Assembly: GCA_030145625.1 (NCBI GenBank)
Contig: JAQYVF010000018.1
Coordinates: 1-63,270 of the forward strand
Length of the DNA stretch: 63,270 nucleotides
Source of the DNA: Desulfocapsa sp.
GTDB lineage: Bacteria; Desulfobacterota; Desulfobulbia; Desulfobulbales; Desulfocapsaceae
Direction of reading: 5' to 3'
The notes beneath the pieces were generated by a model. It ran no database searches. It saw only the letters and a program-made list of their open reading frames with translations, and had not been told where the DNA came from. Shown piece after piece: positions 52,900-63,041 of the stretch. Both the position numbers and the translations under genes were made by a program. Positions within the stretch are counted from its first letter, which is position 1. The number at the start of each line of letters is the position of its first letter.

Positions 52900-53772
52900 T
52901 TATCCCTTCAGGGCTTCGGCTCCGCCGACAATATCCATCAGTTCGCCAGTAACGGCTGCCTGCCTGGCCTTATTATAAATAAGGGTCAGATCTGAAATGA
53001 TATCCTTACAAGCGTTGGTTGCATTATCCATGGAAGTCATACGGGCAGCATGTTCAGAAGCACCCACCTCAAGCATGGCATGATATAAAATCACATTCAG
53101 ATACAAAGGCTGCATCACATCCATAATCTCTTCAGTTGAAGGCTCGTAGATATAATCGCCACTGTTTTTGGTCTCTTCTTCCCCTTCACTCTCAACAGGA
53201 GTGATGGGCAGCATATCAACAGCCATAGGAATCTGCCGGGCTACCGACTTGAAGTGACCGAAAATCACCTCTACCTTATCGGCACCACCTGTTATGAAAT
53301 TATGCGAGATTTCCTGTGCGATTTCTCTGGCATTAAACATCTGAAAACCTGCCATGATATCGGTGTATTTGGTACGAACCTTTCCAGTTTTCTTAAAAGA
53401 TGCAAAACCTTTTTTCCCCACACAAACCAAGGTGACAGTTTTGCCTTCGGCCTCATATTCAAGAATCTTTTTATTGGCAAGTTTGGCGATGTTGGCGTTG
53501 AAGGATCCGCATAACCCTCTGTCGGAGGTAACCAGAACCAATTCAACGGTTTTGACCTCCCGTGTTTCCATAAGGGGAAATGCATCGGTATTTGCCCCTC
53601 CGGAAAGATTAGACATGGCCTCGTTGAACTTGTCAGTATATGGGCGAAAGGCCTCCATTTTGTCCTGGGCTCCCCGCAGTTTGGCGGAGGCCACCATGTT
53701 CATGGCCTTGGTGATCTGTGCGGTCTTTTTAACACCGACGATCTTATCTTGAACGTCTTTTAAACTCGGCAT
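52900..53772 (-). CDS. atpG: ATP synthase gamma subunit
   Basis: This 290-residue rotor shaft of F1 has a long N-terminal helix (PSLKDVQDKIVGVKKTAQITKAMNMVASAKLR), a middle Rossmann-like domain (LVLVTSDRGLCGSFNANI) and a C-terminal helix (MTSMDNATNACKDIISDLTLIYNKARQAAVTGELMDIVGGAEAL). The two long helices form the coiled coil inside the alpha3-beta3 ring. Length and order in the operon are standard. It lies 18 bp after atpA. Confidence 0.97.
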   Translation of the reverse strand: MPSLKDVQDKIVGVKKTAQITKAMNMVASAKLRGAQDKMEAFRPYTDKFNEAMSNLSGGANTDAFPLMETREVKTVELVLVTSDRGLCGSFNANIAKLANKKILEYEAEGKTVTLVCVGKKGFASFKKTGKVRTKYTDIMAGFQMFNAREIAQEISHNFITGGADKVEVIFGHFKSVARQIPMAVDMLPITPVESEGEEETKNSGDYIYEPSTEEIMDVMQPLYLNVILYHAMLEVGASEHAARMTSMDNATNACKDIISDLTLIYNKARQAAVTGELMDIVGGAEALKG

Positions 53773-53790
53773 ATCGAACGTTCTCCTCTA

Positions 53791-55314
53791 TTATTTGATA
53801 CCCTTGGTTGCCTTAAAGGTACCACCGAAGGCATCTAATGCCTTGTTCAGTTTAGTTTTGATACCATCAGTAAATTCCAGTTGTTCCTTGAGGTCGGCAA
53901 AGATAGAGGGATCATTGGATTCGATGTAGTTGTACATCTCTTGCTCATAGTCCTTCATGGTATCAATGGGCAGACTGTCCAGATAACCATTGGCACCGGC
54001 ATAAAGGATAGAAACCTGTTTTTCCATTGGCAGTGGTTCGTACTGAGGTTGTTTGAGGATCTCAACCAGACGCTCACCACGGGTCAACTGCGCCTGGGTT
54101 GCTTTATCAAGGTCGGAACCGAACGCGGCAAAGGCGGCCAACTCACGAAACTGGGCGAGATCGAGTCTCAGTGTTCCTGCAACCTGTTTCATGGCCTTGA
54201 CCTGAGCAGCGCCACCAACACGGGATACGGAAAGACCAACATTGATCGCCGGACGAACGCCGGAGAAGAAGAGGTTTGGCTCAAGGTAAACCTGACCATC
54301 GGTAATGGAAATAACGTTGGTGGGAATAAAAGCGGAAACGTCACCAGCCTGTGTCTCGATGATAGGCAGAGCAGTCAGAGATCCGGCACCAAGCTCATCA
54401 TTCACCTTGGAAGAACGCTCAAGAAGACGAGAATGGTTAAAGAAAATATCACCAGGGTAGGCCTCACGTCCGGGAGGACGTCTCAGAAGCAGAGAAAGCT
54501 CACGATAGGCTACAGCCTGTTTAGAAAGATCATCATATACGATCAGGGCATGCTGCCCATTGTCACGGAAGTACTCACCCATGGATGTTCCGGCAAAAGG
54601 AGCAATGTACTGCATTGGTGCAGGATCAGAGGCACAAGCTGCAACCACTGTCGTGTACTCCATGGCACCATGTTTTCTCAGCGCCTCAACAACGAGGGCA
54701 ACGGTTGATTTTTTCTGACCAACAGCTACATAGATACAATGAACATCGGTTTCTTTCTGAGCGATAATGGCATCAACGCAAAGGGCAGTCTTACCAATCT
54801 GGCGATCACCGATAATCAGCTCTCGCTGTCCACGACCAACAGGGGTCATGGCATCAACAGCCTTGGCACCAGTGTAACAGGGCTCATGCACACCTTTACG
54901 GGCAATAACACCAGGGGCGAGAACCTCAATTTTGGCGCTCAGGGCTGCATTGATCGCACCCTGGCCATCGATGGGATAACCAATACCATCAACAACACGG
55001 CCTTCCATTTCCGGTCCAACGGGGACCTCGGCGATCTTTCCGGTACGCTTGACCAGATCACCCTCTTTAATCTCACTGACAGAACCGAGTACGGCACAAC
55101 CTACGTTGTCCTCTTCAAGGTTCAGAGCAAGGCCCATGACACCGCCTGGAAACTCAAGGAGCTCCATAGCCATGCACTTCTGGACGCCGTACACACGTGC
55201 GATACCATCACCAACAGAGATAACGGTACCTGTCTCATTGAGGTCAATACTGGTTTCGTATTCACCAATCTGATCTTTTATAATCTGACTGATTTCTTCG
55301 GCTTTGATTTGCAT
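53791..55314 (-). CDS. atpA: ATP synthase alpha subunit
   Basis: This 507-residue non-catalytic nucleotide-binding F1 subunit starts [20 protein letters not shown]. It has the P-loop [10 protein letters not shown], the arginine-finger region ([34 protein letters not shown]) and the C-terminal helical bundle. Length is normal. It starts 2 bases after the atpH stop and is probably translationally coupled to it. Confidence 0.98.
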   Translation of the reverse strand: MQIKAEEISQIIKDQIGEYETSIDLNETGTVISVGDGIARVYGVQKCMAMELLEFPGGVMGLALNLEEDNVGCAVLGSVSEIKEGDLVKRTGKIAEVPVGPEMEGRVVDGIGYPIDGQGAINAALSAKIEVLAPGVIARKGVHEPCYTGAKAVDAMTPVGRGQRELIIGDRQIGKTALCVDAIIAQKETDVHCIYVAVGQKKSTVALVVEALRKHGAMEYTTVVAACASDPAPMQYIAPFAGTSMGEYFRDNGQHALIVYDDLSKQAVAYRELSLLLRRPPGREAYPGDIFFNHSRLLERSSKVNDELGAGSLTALPIIETQAGDVSAFIPTNVISITDGQVYLEPNLFFSGVRPAINVGLSVSRVGGAAQVKAMKQVAGTLRLDLAQFRELAAFAAFGSDLDKATQAQLTRGERLVEILKQPQYEPLPMEKQVSILYAGANGYLDSLPIDTMKDYEQEMYNYIESNDPSIFADLKEQLEFTDGIKTKLNKALDAFGGTFKATKGIK

Positions 55315-55316
55315 TG

Positions 55317-55862
55317 CTACGCTCTCCCCTTAATGGAATCTTTTAAACTCGCAAGTTGTGTTTTGATGCTGCCGTCCAGCTCAAGATCGCCTACCTTGGC
55401 AATAATCCCGCCGATGATCGAAGGGTTTACACTGGTGGTCAGTTCCACTTTCTTGCCAGTAAGCTTTTCTAGTGTTGCCTGTACCTTGGCCTGCAATTCC
55501 TTATCCAATTCTACTGCCGAGACCACGCTGCCGTGGCTGATATTTTTTTCTTCATCAACCATGGCTTGGAATTGTTCCGCAATCTCAGGAAGAATTCCAG
55601 CACGTTTTTTCTCTACCAGCAGGTTGAGAAAGTTGGCCATAATTTTTTCAACACCCATGGAGGCAACAATACCTTCCATTACCTTTTTTCGTACATCCAG
55701 AGGATAAAGCGGATTGGTCAGGGCATCTGCCAGTTCCGCACCTGAGCCATAGAGCTCAGCCAGACCCTGAAGGGCGTCATTATATTGTTCAAACTTACCT
55801 TCTTCCTTACCAACAGCGAAAAGCGCCTTGGCATATCGTCGTGCTAAGATTATCTGTTTCAC
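55317..55862 (-). CDS. atpH: ATP synthase delta subunit
   Basis: This 181-residue peripheral-stalk subunit connects F1 to the b/b' stalk. The N-terminal six-helix domain starts [19 protein letters not shown], and the conserved C-terminal motif is [30 protein letters not shown]. The start overlaps the atpF stop by 4 bases (ATGA). Confidence 0.97.
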   Translation of the reverse strand: MKQIILARRYAKALFAVGKEEGKFEQYNDALQGLAELYGSGAELADALTNPLYPLDVRKKVMEGIVASMGVEKIMANFLNLLVEKKRAGILPEIAEQFQAMVDEEKNISHGSVVSAVELDKELQAKVQATLEKLTGKKVELTTSVNPSIIGGIIAKVGDLELDGSIKTQLASLKDSIKGRA

Positions 55863-56614
55863 TGGACGGCCCCTACCTTATCTAAGTAATCTTCAGTAAT
55901 CTTGACCTGATCCGCAGGGGTCAGACTCTTCACGATTAACTCCTCAGCCATAACTGCCGCTTGCTCAGCGACTTCATTTTGCAACGTGTCTCTGGCAGCA
56001 GTGATCTCATTAGCAATAACCATTTCAGCCTGGCGTTTGATATCAGCAGCTGATTGCTCCGCCTTTTCAATGATCTTGGCCTTTTCGATTTCAGCCTGAG
56101 CCACTGCCTTCTCAACTATGGTACCAACGTCTTTTTCTACAGATTCAAGTTTTGCTGAAAACTCTTTATAAGCCTTTTCAGCGTCGCTCTTTTTGGCCTC
56201 GAGATCCTCGAGTTCTTCTCTGATCTGTTTACGACGTGCACCCAGTCCATCGGCTATTGGTTTTGCGCCAAATTTAACCAGGATAATAAGCAGAACGATA
56301 AAGTTCATCACCCTGAAGCCAAGATCTTTCAATTTAGCTGGTGACAGGCTGTTCTTTTTTACTGCATGAGGATCACCATGTCCCACTGCTGCCTCACCAT
56401 GCACCACTGCCTCTTCAGCCGCATGCTCAGTGATCACTGCATGGCCTACATCTTCGTAGTCCTTCATTTGAGCAGAGCTGTGAGCATCCGCAGTAGGCAT
56501 ACCCTCTCCCGGCGCTGCGTGGTCAGAGGCCCAGGCACTTCCTGCTGCCAGGGCAAACCACAGAACCAGCGCAAACAGAGCACTTTTTCCGGCTGTTCGC
56601 TTTATTCCCCTCAT
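55859..56614 (-). CDS. atpF: ATP synthase b subunit with a signal sequence and His-rich periplasmic extension
   Basis: This 251-residue b-type stalk subunit is much longer than the usual ~156. Residues 1-29 look like a cleavable signal peptide (ending AGSAWASDHA). Residues about 30-85 form a hydrophilic His/Glu/Asp-rich segment with eight His, and only then comes the true membrane helix (MNFIVLLIILVKFGAKPIADGL) and the long dimerising helix (KQIREELEDLEAKKSDAEKAY). This puts an extra His-rich tail in the periplasm. Similar exported b subunits occur in Desulfobacterota; the tail's function is unknown (metal or proton buffering are guesses). Confidence 0.93.
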   Translation of the reverse strand: MRGIKRTAGKSALFALVLWFALAAGSAWASDHAAPGEGMPTADAHSSAQMKDYEDVGHAVITEHAAEEAVVHGEAAVGHGDPHAVKKNSLSPAKLKDLGFRVMNFIVLLIILVKFGAKPIADGLGARRKQIREELEDLEAKKSDAEKAYKEFSAKLESVEKDVGTIVEKAVAQAEIEKAKIIEKAEQSAADIKRQAEMVIANEITAARDTLQNEVAEQAAVMAEELIVKSLTPADQVKITEDYLDKVGAVQ

Positions 56615-56616
56615 TG

Positions 56617-57042
56617 TTACAGACTCCTTCCCAAAATTTTTCCTGCCATGGCAAGTGCGAATCCTTCCAGTCCTGCCTCAAGATCTTTTCGAGCGGTCTG
56701 CACCTGAGTCTTCACATCTGCCAGCTGTTTATCTTTTTCGGCATCTGCCTCAGCCTTGATCGCGGTAAGTTTTTCCTCACCTGCTGCCTTGGCTCCGTCA
56801 CGGGCTGTATCCAGTGCTGCTTTAGCCTGGGCTGAAGCCTTAGCCATTTTCTTATTTACTTCCTCCTGACGGCGACGAGCATTATCCTCATACTTGGTCA
56901 CATCATCTCTCATGCCCTGCAACTTGCCAGCCCTTTCTTTCAATATCTTCAGAACGGGTTTATAGATGATTCCATTTAATAGAAACATCAGAACGAATGC
57001 GTTCACGATCTGAAACAACAGGGTTATATCCATTGTTACCAT
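56617..57042 (-). CDS. atpF': ATP synthase b' subunit
   Basis: This 141-residue second b-type stalk subunit has one N-terminal helix (LLFQIVNAFVLMFLLNGIIYKPV) followed by a long charged helix rich in Lys/Ala/Glu. It forms a heterodimer with the b subunit encoded 2 bases downstream. Paired b/b' genes occur in phototrophs and many Desulfobacterota. AGGAG lies 9 bases before ATG 57042. It is the first gene of the F1 operon; genes for a, c and I subunits must be elsewhere. Confidence 0.95.
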   Translation of the reverse strand: MVTMDITLLFQIVNAFVLMFLLNGIIYKPVLKILKERAGKLQGMRDDVTKYEDNARRRQEEVNKKMAKASAQAKAALDTARDGAKAAGEEKLTAIKAEADAEKDKQLADVKTQVQTARKDLEAGLEGFALAMAGKILGRSL

Positions 57043-57119
57043 TTTTTCCGCTCCTGATTAGCTAAGATAATTAAAAAAATTCCGTCCAAAATGAATAGCG
57101 ATTCACAATACGAAGTCCG

Positions 57120-57148
57120 GTTTTACTGCATATAAACAGCCATGTCAA
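57120..57148 (-). promoter_or_regulatory. atp operon promoter
   Basis: On the minus strand a perfect -35 TTGACA (57143-57148) is followed by a 17-bp spacer and TAAAAC (57120-57125) as -10, about 75 bp upstream of atpF'. It is the best sigma-70-like promoter in the alaS-atp gap. Confidence 0.6.
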
Positions 57149-57244
57149 CTTTTTTGTAAAATAGGGTTGTGCTTGAAATAAGAAAAAAAGAAAAATCTTT
57201 TTCTTCTAACTCACGTCCCTTTTTCTCTTTCTTCTTAAAAAAGA

Positions 57245-59893
57245 TTATTCAGCCAAAAGTAAACGCACAGAATCAGAGACGGAGGCCATCGCCTCATCCA
57301 GCTTATCAGGCATTGTCCCTCCTGCCTGAGCCATGTCCGGACGCCCTCCACCTTTTCCTCCCACAAGCGCAGCCACTTTGTTAATCAATGCGCCTGCCTT
57401 GATTCTTCCCGTAAGATCTTTTGAGACTATGGCCAACAGGGCTGCCTTGCCGTTAATGGCTCCTCCCAACACAGCAACACCGCTACCCATGTCATCACGA
57501 AGCTTATCACCTACCTCACGCAAAGTTTTCGGACTATCCAGAGGGATGACTGCCGCAACCACTTTCACCCCTTCAATTTCAACCGCCTCAGAGAGCAAAT
57601 CACCCAGCTCTGATGAGGCAAGCTTTGTGGAGAGCTCCGCCACCTGTTTTTCCAAATATTTGTTGGCCTGTATCAGAGCCTCAAGCTTTTCATCAATGGT
57701 GTCAGCCTGAACGCCTAACGTTTCACAGATAGCCTTCTCTTGCCTCACCTGTTGCTGCACTCTGGTTAGAGCGCCTCGACCGGTAACAGCTTCTATCCTT
57801 CTTATTCCAGCGGCAATCCCTGCCTCTGTAACGATCTGAAACAAACCGATTTCTCCAGTTGCCTTAACATGGGTGCCCCCACAGAGTTCCTTGCTGAACT
57901 CTCCCACACTAACCACCCGCACACTCTCTCCGTACTTCTCGCCAAAAAGAGCTGTTGCGCCTTCTTCAATTGCCTGCTCCTTATCGAGAACAGTGGTTCC
58001 TGCAATAATATTCTCTCTGATCTTTCTGTTCACCCGTTTTTCCACAGCCTGTATCTCTTTGAGAGTAAGAGGAGAAAAATGAGTGAAATCAAAACGGAGG
58101 CGTGTGGGAGTAACCAGCGAGCCTGCCTGCTTAATATGTTCACCAAGGAGTTCTTTTAAGGTCGCCTGCAGGAGATGCGTGGCCGTATGGTTGGCAGCCG
58201 TATCCCCACGCTCACTCTCCGTGACATGGAGATAAATCTTAGAACCTGCCTGAAGCATTCCTTTCACTATCTGTACTTCATGGAGGATCACCCCCTCCCC
58301 TTCACTCTGCGTTCCTTCAATGTGAGCCTTACCGCCATCCCAGGTAACCTCCCCCCTGTCACCTGCCTGCCCACCTGACTCCGCATAGAAGGGCGTTTGG
58401 TCAACAAAAAGAGTTCCTGCTGCACCTGCTGTAAGCCTTTCCGCAAGCTCACCTTTCCCATTCAGAAGTCCCAGAACCGTGGCCTGGCATGACAGCTGCT
58501 CATAGCCGACGAACTCACTTCTATTCCCACCGGCAATCATCTCCTTGAGACCCTCCCCAAGAAGGCGAACCCCCTCTCCCTTCCTCGAAGACCTGGACTG
58601 CGCCCTCTGTTTCTCCATTGCCACATTAAACCCGGCAGCATCAAACGCCACCCCTCTTTCCAAGGAAATATCGCGGACAATATCCACTGGAAAACCGAAA
58701 GTATCATAGAGTTTAAAGATAAAATCGCCATTGATCTCTTTTGCACCTGCCTGTGTCAGGCGGGCGATCTCCTCGTCCAGAAGGGCCAGACCATGTTCCA
58801 GAGTCTCACCAAAGCGCTGTTCCTCACTGTTGACCACCTTGGTGAGTAATTGGCTGCAATCCCGAAGATGGGTAAAGGCCTCAGCCATGGAAGCGACCAC
58901 AACACCGGTCACTGCATCCATAAAAGGCTTGCTCAAACCAAGATTACGTCCATAACGAATGGCCCTGCGCATGACCCGGCGCAGGACATAGCCCCTGCCT
59001 TCATTTGACGGCAAAACACCATCGGCCACAAGAAAGGTGGTGGCCCGTGCATGGTCTGCAATGACACGCATGGCAGTGGTATCAGCGTCATCGTCTCGAT
59101 ATTGCCGTCCAGAGAGTTCCTCCAGCTGATGAATGATAGGCTGAAAAAGATCAGTATCATAATTGTTAAATTTGCCCTGGAGGACAGCAGCCACCCGTTC
59201 CAACCCCATGCCCGTATCAATACTTGGCCTTGGTAGCGGAGTCATGGCCCCATCCTGAGAGCGGTTAAACTGCATGAAGACAAGATTCCAGAGTTCAAGG
59301 AAACGGTCACAATCACAACCCACTGCACAGTCAGAGCGACCACATCCGGCCTCCACGCCCTGATCAATATGGATCTCAGAACAGGGTCCGCAGGGACCAG
59401 TATCTCCCATGGCCCAGAAGTTGTCTTTTTCACCCAGCCGGACCACACGCCCCTTCGGCAGATCCTCTATTTTTTCCCAGAGCGCAAACGCCTCGTCATC
59501 GTCATCAAAGACCGAGACCCAAAGCTGCTCGGCCGGAATCCCCAATTCCTGCACCAGAAAATCCCAGGCAAAACGAATTGCATCTTCTTTGAAATAATCG
59601 CCAAAGGAAAAGTTCCCCAGCATCTCAAAAAAGGTATGATGTCTGGCAGTGTAACCAACATTTTCAAGATCGTTATGCTTCCCTCCCGCCCTGACACAAC
59701 GCTGACTGGTCACAGCACGATTATAGTCCCGCTTATCCTCACCCATGAACACCGTCTTAAACTGCACCATGCCGGCATTGACAAAGAGCAGGGTGGGGTC
59801 ATCCTGGGGAACCAGGGAAGAGCTCTCAACCCGGGTGTGGCCACGTTTCTCAAAATACTCGATAAAGCGCTTACGAATCTCATTTCCTTTCAT
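57245..59893 (-). CDS. alaS: Alanyl-tRNA synthetase
   Basis: This 882-residue class II enzyme attaches Ala to tRNA-Ala. The catalytic domain begins IRKRFIEYFEKRGHTRVESSSLVP and contains FVNAGMVQFK and GNFSFGDYFK. The editing domain has the zinc ligands HTATH and CGGTH (removal of mischarged Ser/Gly). The C-terminal C-Ala region ends KGGGRPDMAQAGG. All motifs are intact and length is normal. It lies 89 bp after the isochorismatase-fold gene on the same strand. Confidence 0.98.
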   Translation of the reverse strand: MKGNEIRKRFIEYFEKRGHTRVESSSLVPQDDPTLLFVNAGMVQFKTVFMGEDKRDYNRAVTSQRCVRAGGKHNDLENVGYTARHHTFFEMLGNFSFGDYFKEDAIRFAWDFLVQELGIPAEQLWVSVFDDDDEAFALWEKIEDLPKGRVVRLGEKDNFWAMGDTGPCGPCSEIHIDQGVEAGCGRSDCAVGCDCDRFLELWNLVFMQFNRSQDGAMTPLPRPSIDTGMGLERVAAVLQGKFNNYDTDLFQPIIHQLEELSGRQYRDDDADTTAMRVIADHARATTFLVADGVLPSNEGRGYVLRRVMRRAIRYGRNLGLSKPFMDAVTGVVVASMAEAFTHLRDCSQLLTKVVNSEEQRFGETLEHGLALLDEEIARLTQAGAKEINGDFIFKLYDTFGFPVDIVRDISLERGVAFDAAGFNVAMEKQRAQSRSSRKGEGVRLLGEGLKEMIAGGNRSEFVGYEQLSCQATVLGLLNGKGELAERLTAGAAGTLFVDQTPFYAESGGQAGDRGEVTWDGGKAHIEGTQSEGEGVILHEVQIVKGMLQAGSKIYLHVTESERGDTAANHTATHLLQATLKELLGEHIKQAGSLVTPTRLRFDFTHFSPLTLKEIQAVEKRVNRKIRENIIAGTTVLDKEQAIEEGATALFGEKYGESVRVVSVGEFSKELCGGTHVKATGEIGLFQIVTEAGIAAGIRRIEAVTGRGALTRVQQQVRQEKAICETLGVQADTIDEKLEALIQANKYLEKQVAELSTKLASSELGDLLSEAVEIEGVKVVAAVIPLDSPKTLREVGDKLRDDMGSGVAVLGGAINGKAALLAIVSKDLTGRIKAGALINKVAALVGGKGGGRPDMAQAGGTMPDKLDEAMASVSDSVRLLLAE

Positions 59894-59982
59894 GACAATA
59901 ACTCAACAAATCAAGGTTTATAAAAAGAGGAAACAGCTCCTGTGCATGGAGTACAATTTCCGAACTATAACAGGGAAGACAT

Positions 59983-60540
59983 CTAGAGGATATGGGGAAG
60001 GACGGACTTGAACTCTGAAGTTCCGGCCCTTCCAAGTAATTCATAGATAATCATTTCAGCCGGTCCCACAGCCACTCCCATGGCTTGCATTCTGGCCAGC
60101 CCCAGCACTGAATTCTCGTGCTTGCGGGATGAAACGCCATCGGTCACTACCCAGGGCATAAGGCCGTGCTCAAGCAGGCCCATGGCGGTCTGATAGACAC
60201 AAATATGAGTTTCCACACCGACGAGAATACCCGTATGAATTGAAGCGGGAAAAGAACTCACCAATGCTCTGGTCTCCGGATGGGCCAGGGCATTGAACTC
60301 TATCTTATCAGGCCTGACCACCCCATCCATTAACTCTTCAAGCTCAGGGACATAGGGGCCCAGTCCTTTTTTGTACTGGGTATTTGCCAGAATCGGAATT
60401 CCGATAATCCTGGCACAATGCACCAGCTTCCTTATAGTTTCAACCACCTGCTCGGCCTCATGAATTTGATTCATCAGACGTTCCTGGGGATCGATAATGT
60501 GGAGGTAGCAATTTTCCGGGGTAAGAAGCTGTCGGGTCAT
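59983..60540 (-). CDS. Isochorismatase-fold cysteine hydrolase (YcaC-like)
   Basis: This 185-residue cytoplasmic hydrolase has the three catalytic positions of the isochorismatase superfamily: Asp in HIIDPQERL (near 17), Lys in DKIEFNAL, and the nucleophile Cys in VGVETHICVYQT with the preceding cis-peptide region. The closest recognised type is YcaC, an octamer-forming hydrolase of unknown substrate. It follows the symporter locus on the same strand after a strong terminator, so it has its own promoter. Confidence 0.9.
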   Translation of the reverse strand: MTRQLLTPENCYLHIIDPQERLMNQIHEAEQVVETIRKLVHCARIIGIPILANTQYKKGLGPYVPELEELMDGVVRPDKIEFNALAHPETRALVSSFPASIHTGILVGVETHICVYQTAMGLLEHGLMPWVVTDGVSSRKHENSVLGLARMQAMGVAVGPAEMIIYELLGRAGTSEFKSVLPHIL

Positions 60541-60616
60541 GGCAATCCATTAAAAAGAAGAAAGGCAGAAACAACCCTGTTCTGCCTGTATATTGTAAAC
60601 CGTCTTCTTTTCTTAA

Positions 60617-60656
60617 AACAAAAAAACGCATCCGTAAAGAATTACGGATGCGTTTT
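60617..60656 (-). terminator. Strong terminator after the symporter gene
   Basis: AAAACGCATCCGTAA (60623-60637) pairs perfectly with TTACGGATGCGTTTT (60642-60656) around AGAA. The A-run from 60620 is a T-run on the minus strand. It ends the leftward DUF4212/symporter transcript. Confidence 0.92.
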
Positions 60657-60691
60657 CTCTGCCAGCAGGCAGATGTGCTACTTATTCAGAA

Positions 60692-62452
60692 TCAGTGGTC
60701 TACAGCAGTACCGGCCCCCATGGGAACACGGATATCCTCAACCAGGTGCTGAATATGCTCAGGCGGTGCCTTGGTAACTGCGCAAACACTCAAGGCCACA
60801 GCAAAGTTGATCAATGCACCTACTGCGCCAAAAGCGCCGGGGGAGATCCCCATTATCCAGCCTTCCGGAGTATCAGCCATCATCGCCGTACTTTTCACAA
60901 AGAACCACCCTTTATACATGAAGATGTAGACCAGGGTGGAACCAAGACCGGCAAGCATACCACATACCGCACCGGCATTATTCATACGTTTGACAAAAAT
61001 CCCCATCATCAGAGCGGGGAAGATTGAAGATGCTGCCAGGCCAAAGGCCAAAGCAACAACCTGGGCCGCAAATCCCGGAGGATTAAGGCCAAGGTACCCA
61101 GCCACCACAATAGCACCGGCCATGGCAATACGACCAGCCATCAGCTCAGTCTTGTCATCGATATCTTTGGCAATGATACCCTTGACGATATCATGGGAGA
61201 TAGCAGAAGAGATGGCCAGCAACAAACCGGCTGCAGTGGACAGAGCCGCTGCAATACCACCAGCTGCAACAAGGGCAATAACCCAGTTGGGAAGTCTGGC
61301 GATTTCAGGGTTGGCAAGAACCATGATATCACGGTCAACCTTGGTCATTTCATTTTGAACAGTAGTATCACCATATTTGGCACCGACATACTGAAGGCGT
61401 CCATCACCATTCTTGTCTTCGTATTTCAACAAGCCGGTTTTCTCCCAGTTGGTAAACCAGGCAGGCAGGTTGTCGATCTTCAGGTTCTGAGAGGTATCCG
61501 GGGCAATAGAATCGGCCTGGATGGTGTCAATCAGGTTCAAACGAGCCATAGCCCCAACTGCAGGTGCAGTGGTATACAGAACGGCAATAAAAACAAGAGC
61601 CCAGCCTGCAGAAGAACGGGCATCACGAACCTTGGGTACAGTGAAAAAACGGGTGATAACATGGGGCAGCCCTGCGGTACCAATCATCAGAGACATGGTC
61701 AACAGAAACATATTCAGTGTCGAGCCCTTCTGCGCGGTATAGGCCGCAAAACCCAAATCCGTTAGCACCAGGTCCAACTTATCCAGAAGATACACATCAC
61801 TGCCGGACATGGTTGACCCTAATCCAAGCTGAGGAATGGGATTGCCGGTGAGCTGCAGAGAGATAAAGATTGCTGGAACAGTATAGGCAAAAATAAGAAC
61901 GACGTACTGGGCAATCTGGGTATAGGTAACGCCCTTCATTCCACCAAGAACTGCGTAGATGAAGACGATTCCCATACCGATAAAGAGCCCTGTTTCAAAG
62001 GGAATTTCAAGGAAACGGGAAAAGGCAACACCGATACCCTTCATCTGACCAATAACATAGGTCAGAGAGGCCACGATCAAGCAGATAACGGCCACAACAC
62101 GGGCGGTCTGTGAATAAAACCGATCGCCGATAAACTCAGGCACGGTGAATTTCCCATACTTTCTCAAATACGGTGCCAGAAGCATGGCCAGGAGGCAGTA
62201 ACCACCTGTCCAGCCCATAAGATAGACGGATGCGTCAAAACCCTTAAAGGCGATGAGACCGGCCATAGAAATAAATGAGGCAGCCGACATCCAGTCTGCA
62301 CCGGTTGCCATACCATTGAGCACAGGGTGCACACCCTTACCGGCAACATAAAATTCACCGGTGGTGGTTGCCCGAGCCTTGATGGCAATAAAAATATAGA
62401 TACAAAAGGTTGCCCCAACAACAGCATACGTCCATAATTGTAGATTAGTCAT
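60692..62452 (-). CDS. Sodium:solute symporter (acetate/monocarboxylate type)
   Basis: This 586-residue transporter of the SSS family has about 13 membrane helices. The N-terminal FYVAGKGVHPVLNGMATGADWMSAASFISMAG segment matches ActP-like and related cation/acetate symporters. A hydrophilic insertion of about 60 residues (near 315-375, SQNLKIDNLPAWFTNW to DTTVQNEM) separates helices and is characteristic of the branch that pairs with DUF4212 proteins. Acetate, lactate or pyruvate uptake is likely; the exact substrate is not fixed by sequence. The DUF4212 gene ends 14 bp upstream. Confidence 0.92.
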   Translation of the reverse strand: MTNLQLWTYAVVGATFCIYIFIAIKARATTTGEFYVAGKGVHPVLNGMATGADWMSAASFISMAGLIAFKGFDASVYLMGWTGGYCLLAMLLAPYLRKYGKFTVPEFIGDRFYSQTARVVAVICLIVASLTYVIGQMKGIGVAFSRFLEIPFETGLFIGMGIVFIYAVLGGMKGVTYTQIAQYVVLIFAYTVPAIFISLQLTGNPIPQLGLGSTMSGSDVYLLDKLDLVLTDLGFAAYTAQKGSTLNMFLLTMSLMIGTAGLPHVITRFFTVPKVRDARSSAGWALVFIAVLYTTAPAVGAMARLNLIDTIQADSIAPDTSQNLKIDNLPAWFTNWEKTGLLKYEDKNGDGRLQYVGAKYGDTTVQNEMTKVDRDIMVLANPEIARLPNWVIALVAAGGIAAALSTAAGLLLAISSAISHDIVKGIIAKDIDDKTELMAGRIAMAGAIVVAGYLGLNPPGFAAQVVALAFGLAASSIFPALMMGIFVKRMNNAGAVCGMLAGLGSTLVYIFMYKGWFFVKSTAMMADTPEGWIMGISPGAFGAVGALINFAVALSVCAVTKAPPEHIQHLVEDIRVPMGAGTAVDH

Positions 62453-62466
62453 TCCTTCGCCTCTCC

Positions 62467-62718
62467 TTAGTCTTCGCTGACGTTGAATTTACGGTCAAGC
62501 TGATTCATACGCCATGCGTAGAAAAAGATCAGGGCCACGAAGGTATAAATAGAACCTTGCTGGGCAAACCAAAAACCGAGTTGATAGCCGCCGATACGGA
62601 TACCGTTGAGCTGCTGGGCAAATAAGATGCCGCAGCCAAAGGACACCACAAACCAGACGACAAGACATCCGATAACTAGCCGAATATTCGCCTTCCAATA
62701 CTTCTGAGCGTCACTCAT
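62467..62718 (-). CDS. DUF4212 small membrane subunit of the symporter
   Basis: This 83-residue protein has two membrane helices (about residues 13-34 and 54-72; RLVIGCLVVWFVVSFGCGILF and IYTFVALIFFYAWRM). The opening SDAQKYWKANIRL and end QLDRKF are the DUF4212 signature. It is nearly always next to this type of symporter and is treated as its small subunit or assembly partner. AGGAGGA lies on the minus strand before the start. Cotranscribed with the symporter. Confidence 0.93.
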   Translation of the reverse strand: MSDAQKYWKANIRLVIGCLVVWFVVSFGCGILFAQQLNGIRIGGYQLGFWFAQQGSIYTFVALIFFYAWRMNQLDRKFNVSED

Positions 62719-63041
62719 AACTTTTTCTCCTCCTCATAGGAATTTTGGACACATTGACAAATTGTCTGTCAGTCAAACCTCTTCGGTAAACAAAAAAATT
62801 TATCTTTGAATCAAAAACTGCATACCTGCGATAGAATTTTCGGGTACCTTGACATTTAACGAATTCCTTAATTCTTCAATGTCCCCCCTTTTACAAGACT
62901 TCTCCTCTTCTTGCGGGTTAGGTCCTATACCACAGCCCATCAATCCGTGTCAATGCCTGACTGACAAAGGATTTGCGACTTCCAACAGGTCTCACCGTAA
63001 CTCACTACATCAAAAGGAACTATTCTCAGCATGCATACATT
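62719..63041. other. 323-bp intergenic region
   Basis: This lies between the truncated exonuclease gene and the DUF4212 gene, both leftward. It must hold the symporter promoter, but no strong -35/-10 pair was recognised. A word GGGTACCTTGA (62842-62852) matches the end of the MITE family, but the flanks do not, so it is not called a copy. Confidence 0.4.

Noticed and set aside
54739-55707. 322-codon open frame on the plus strand
   Set aside because: It is antisense to atpA and atpH, and its sequence shows no family features.
57175-57240. A/T-rich inverted runs downstream of alaS as a terminator
   Set aside because: Pairing is only between A-runs and T-runs, with no G/C stem, so no intrinsic terminator is supported.
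62825-62852. Possible fifth MITE copy or fragment
   Set aside because: The words CCTGCGATAGAATTTT and GGGTACCTTGA each resemble parts of the element, but they are in inconsistent orientation and spacing, and no target duplication flanks them.
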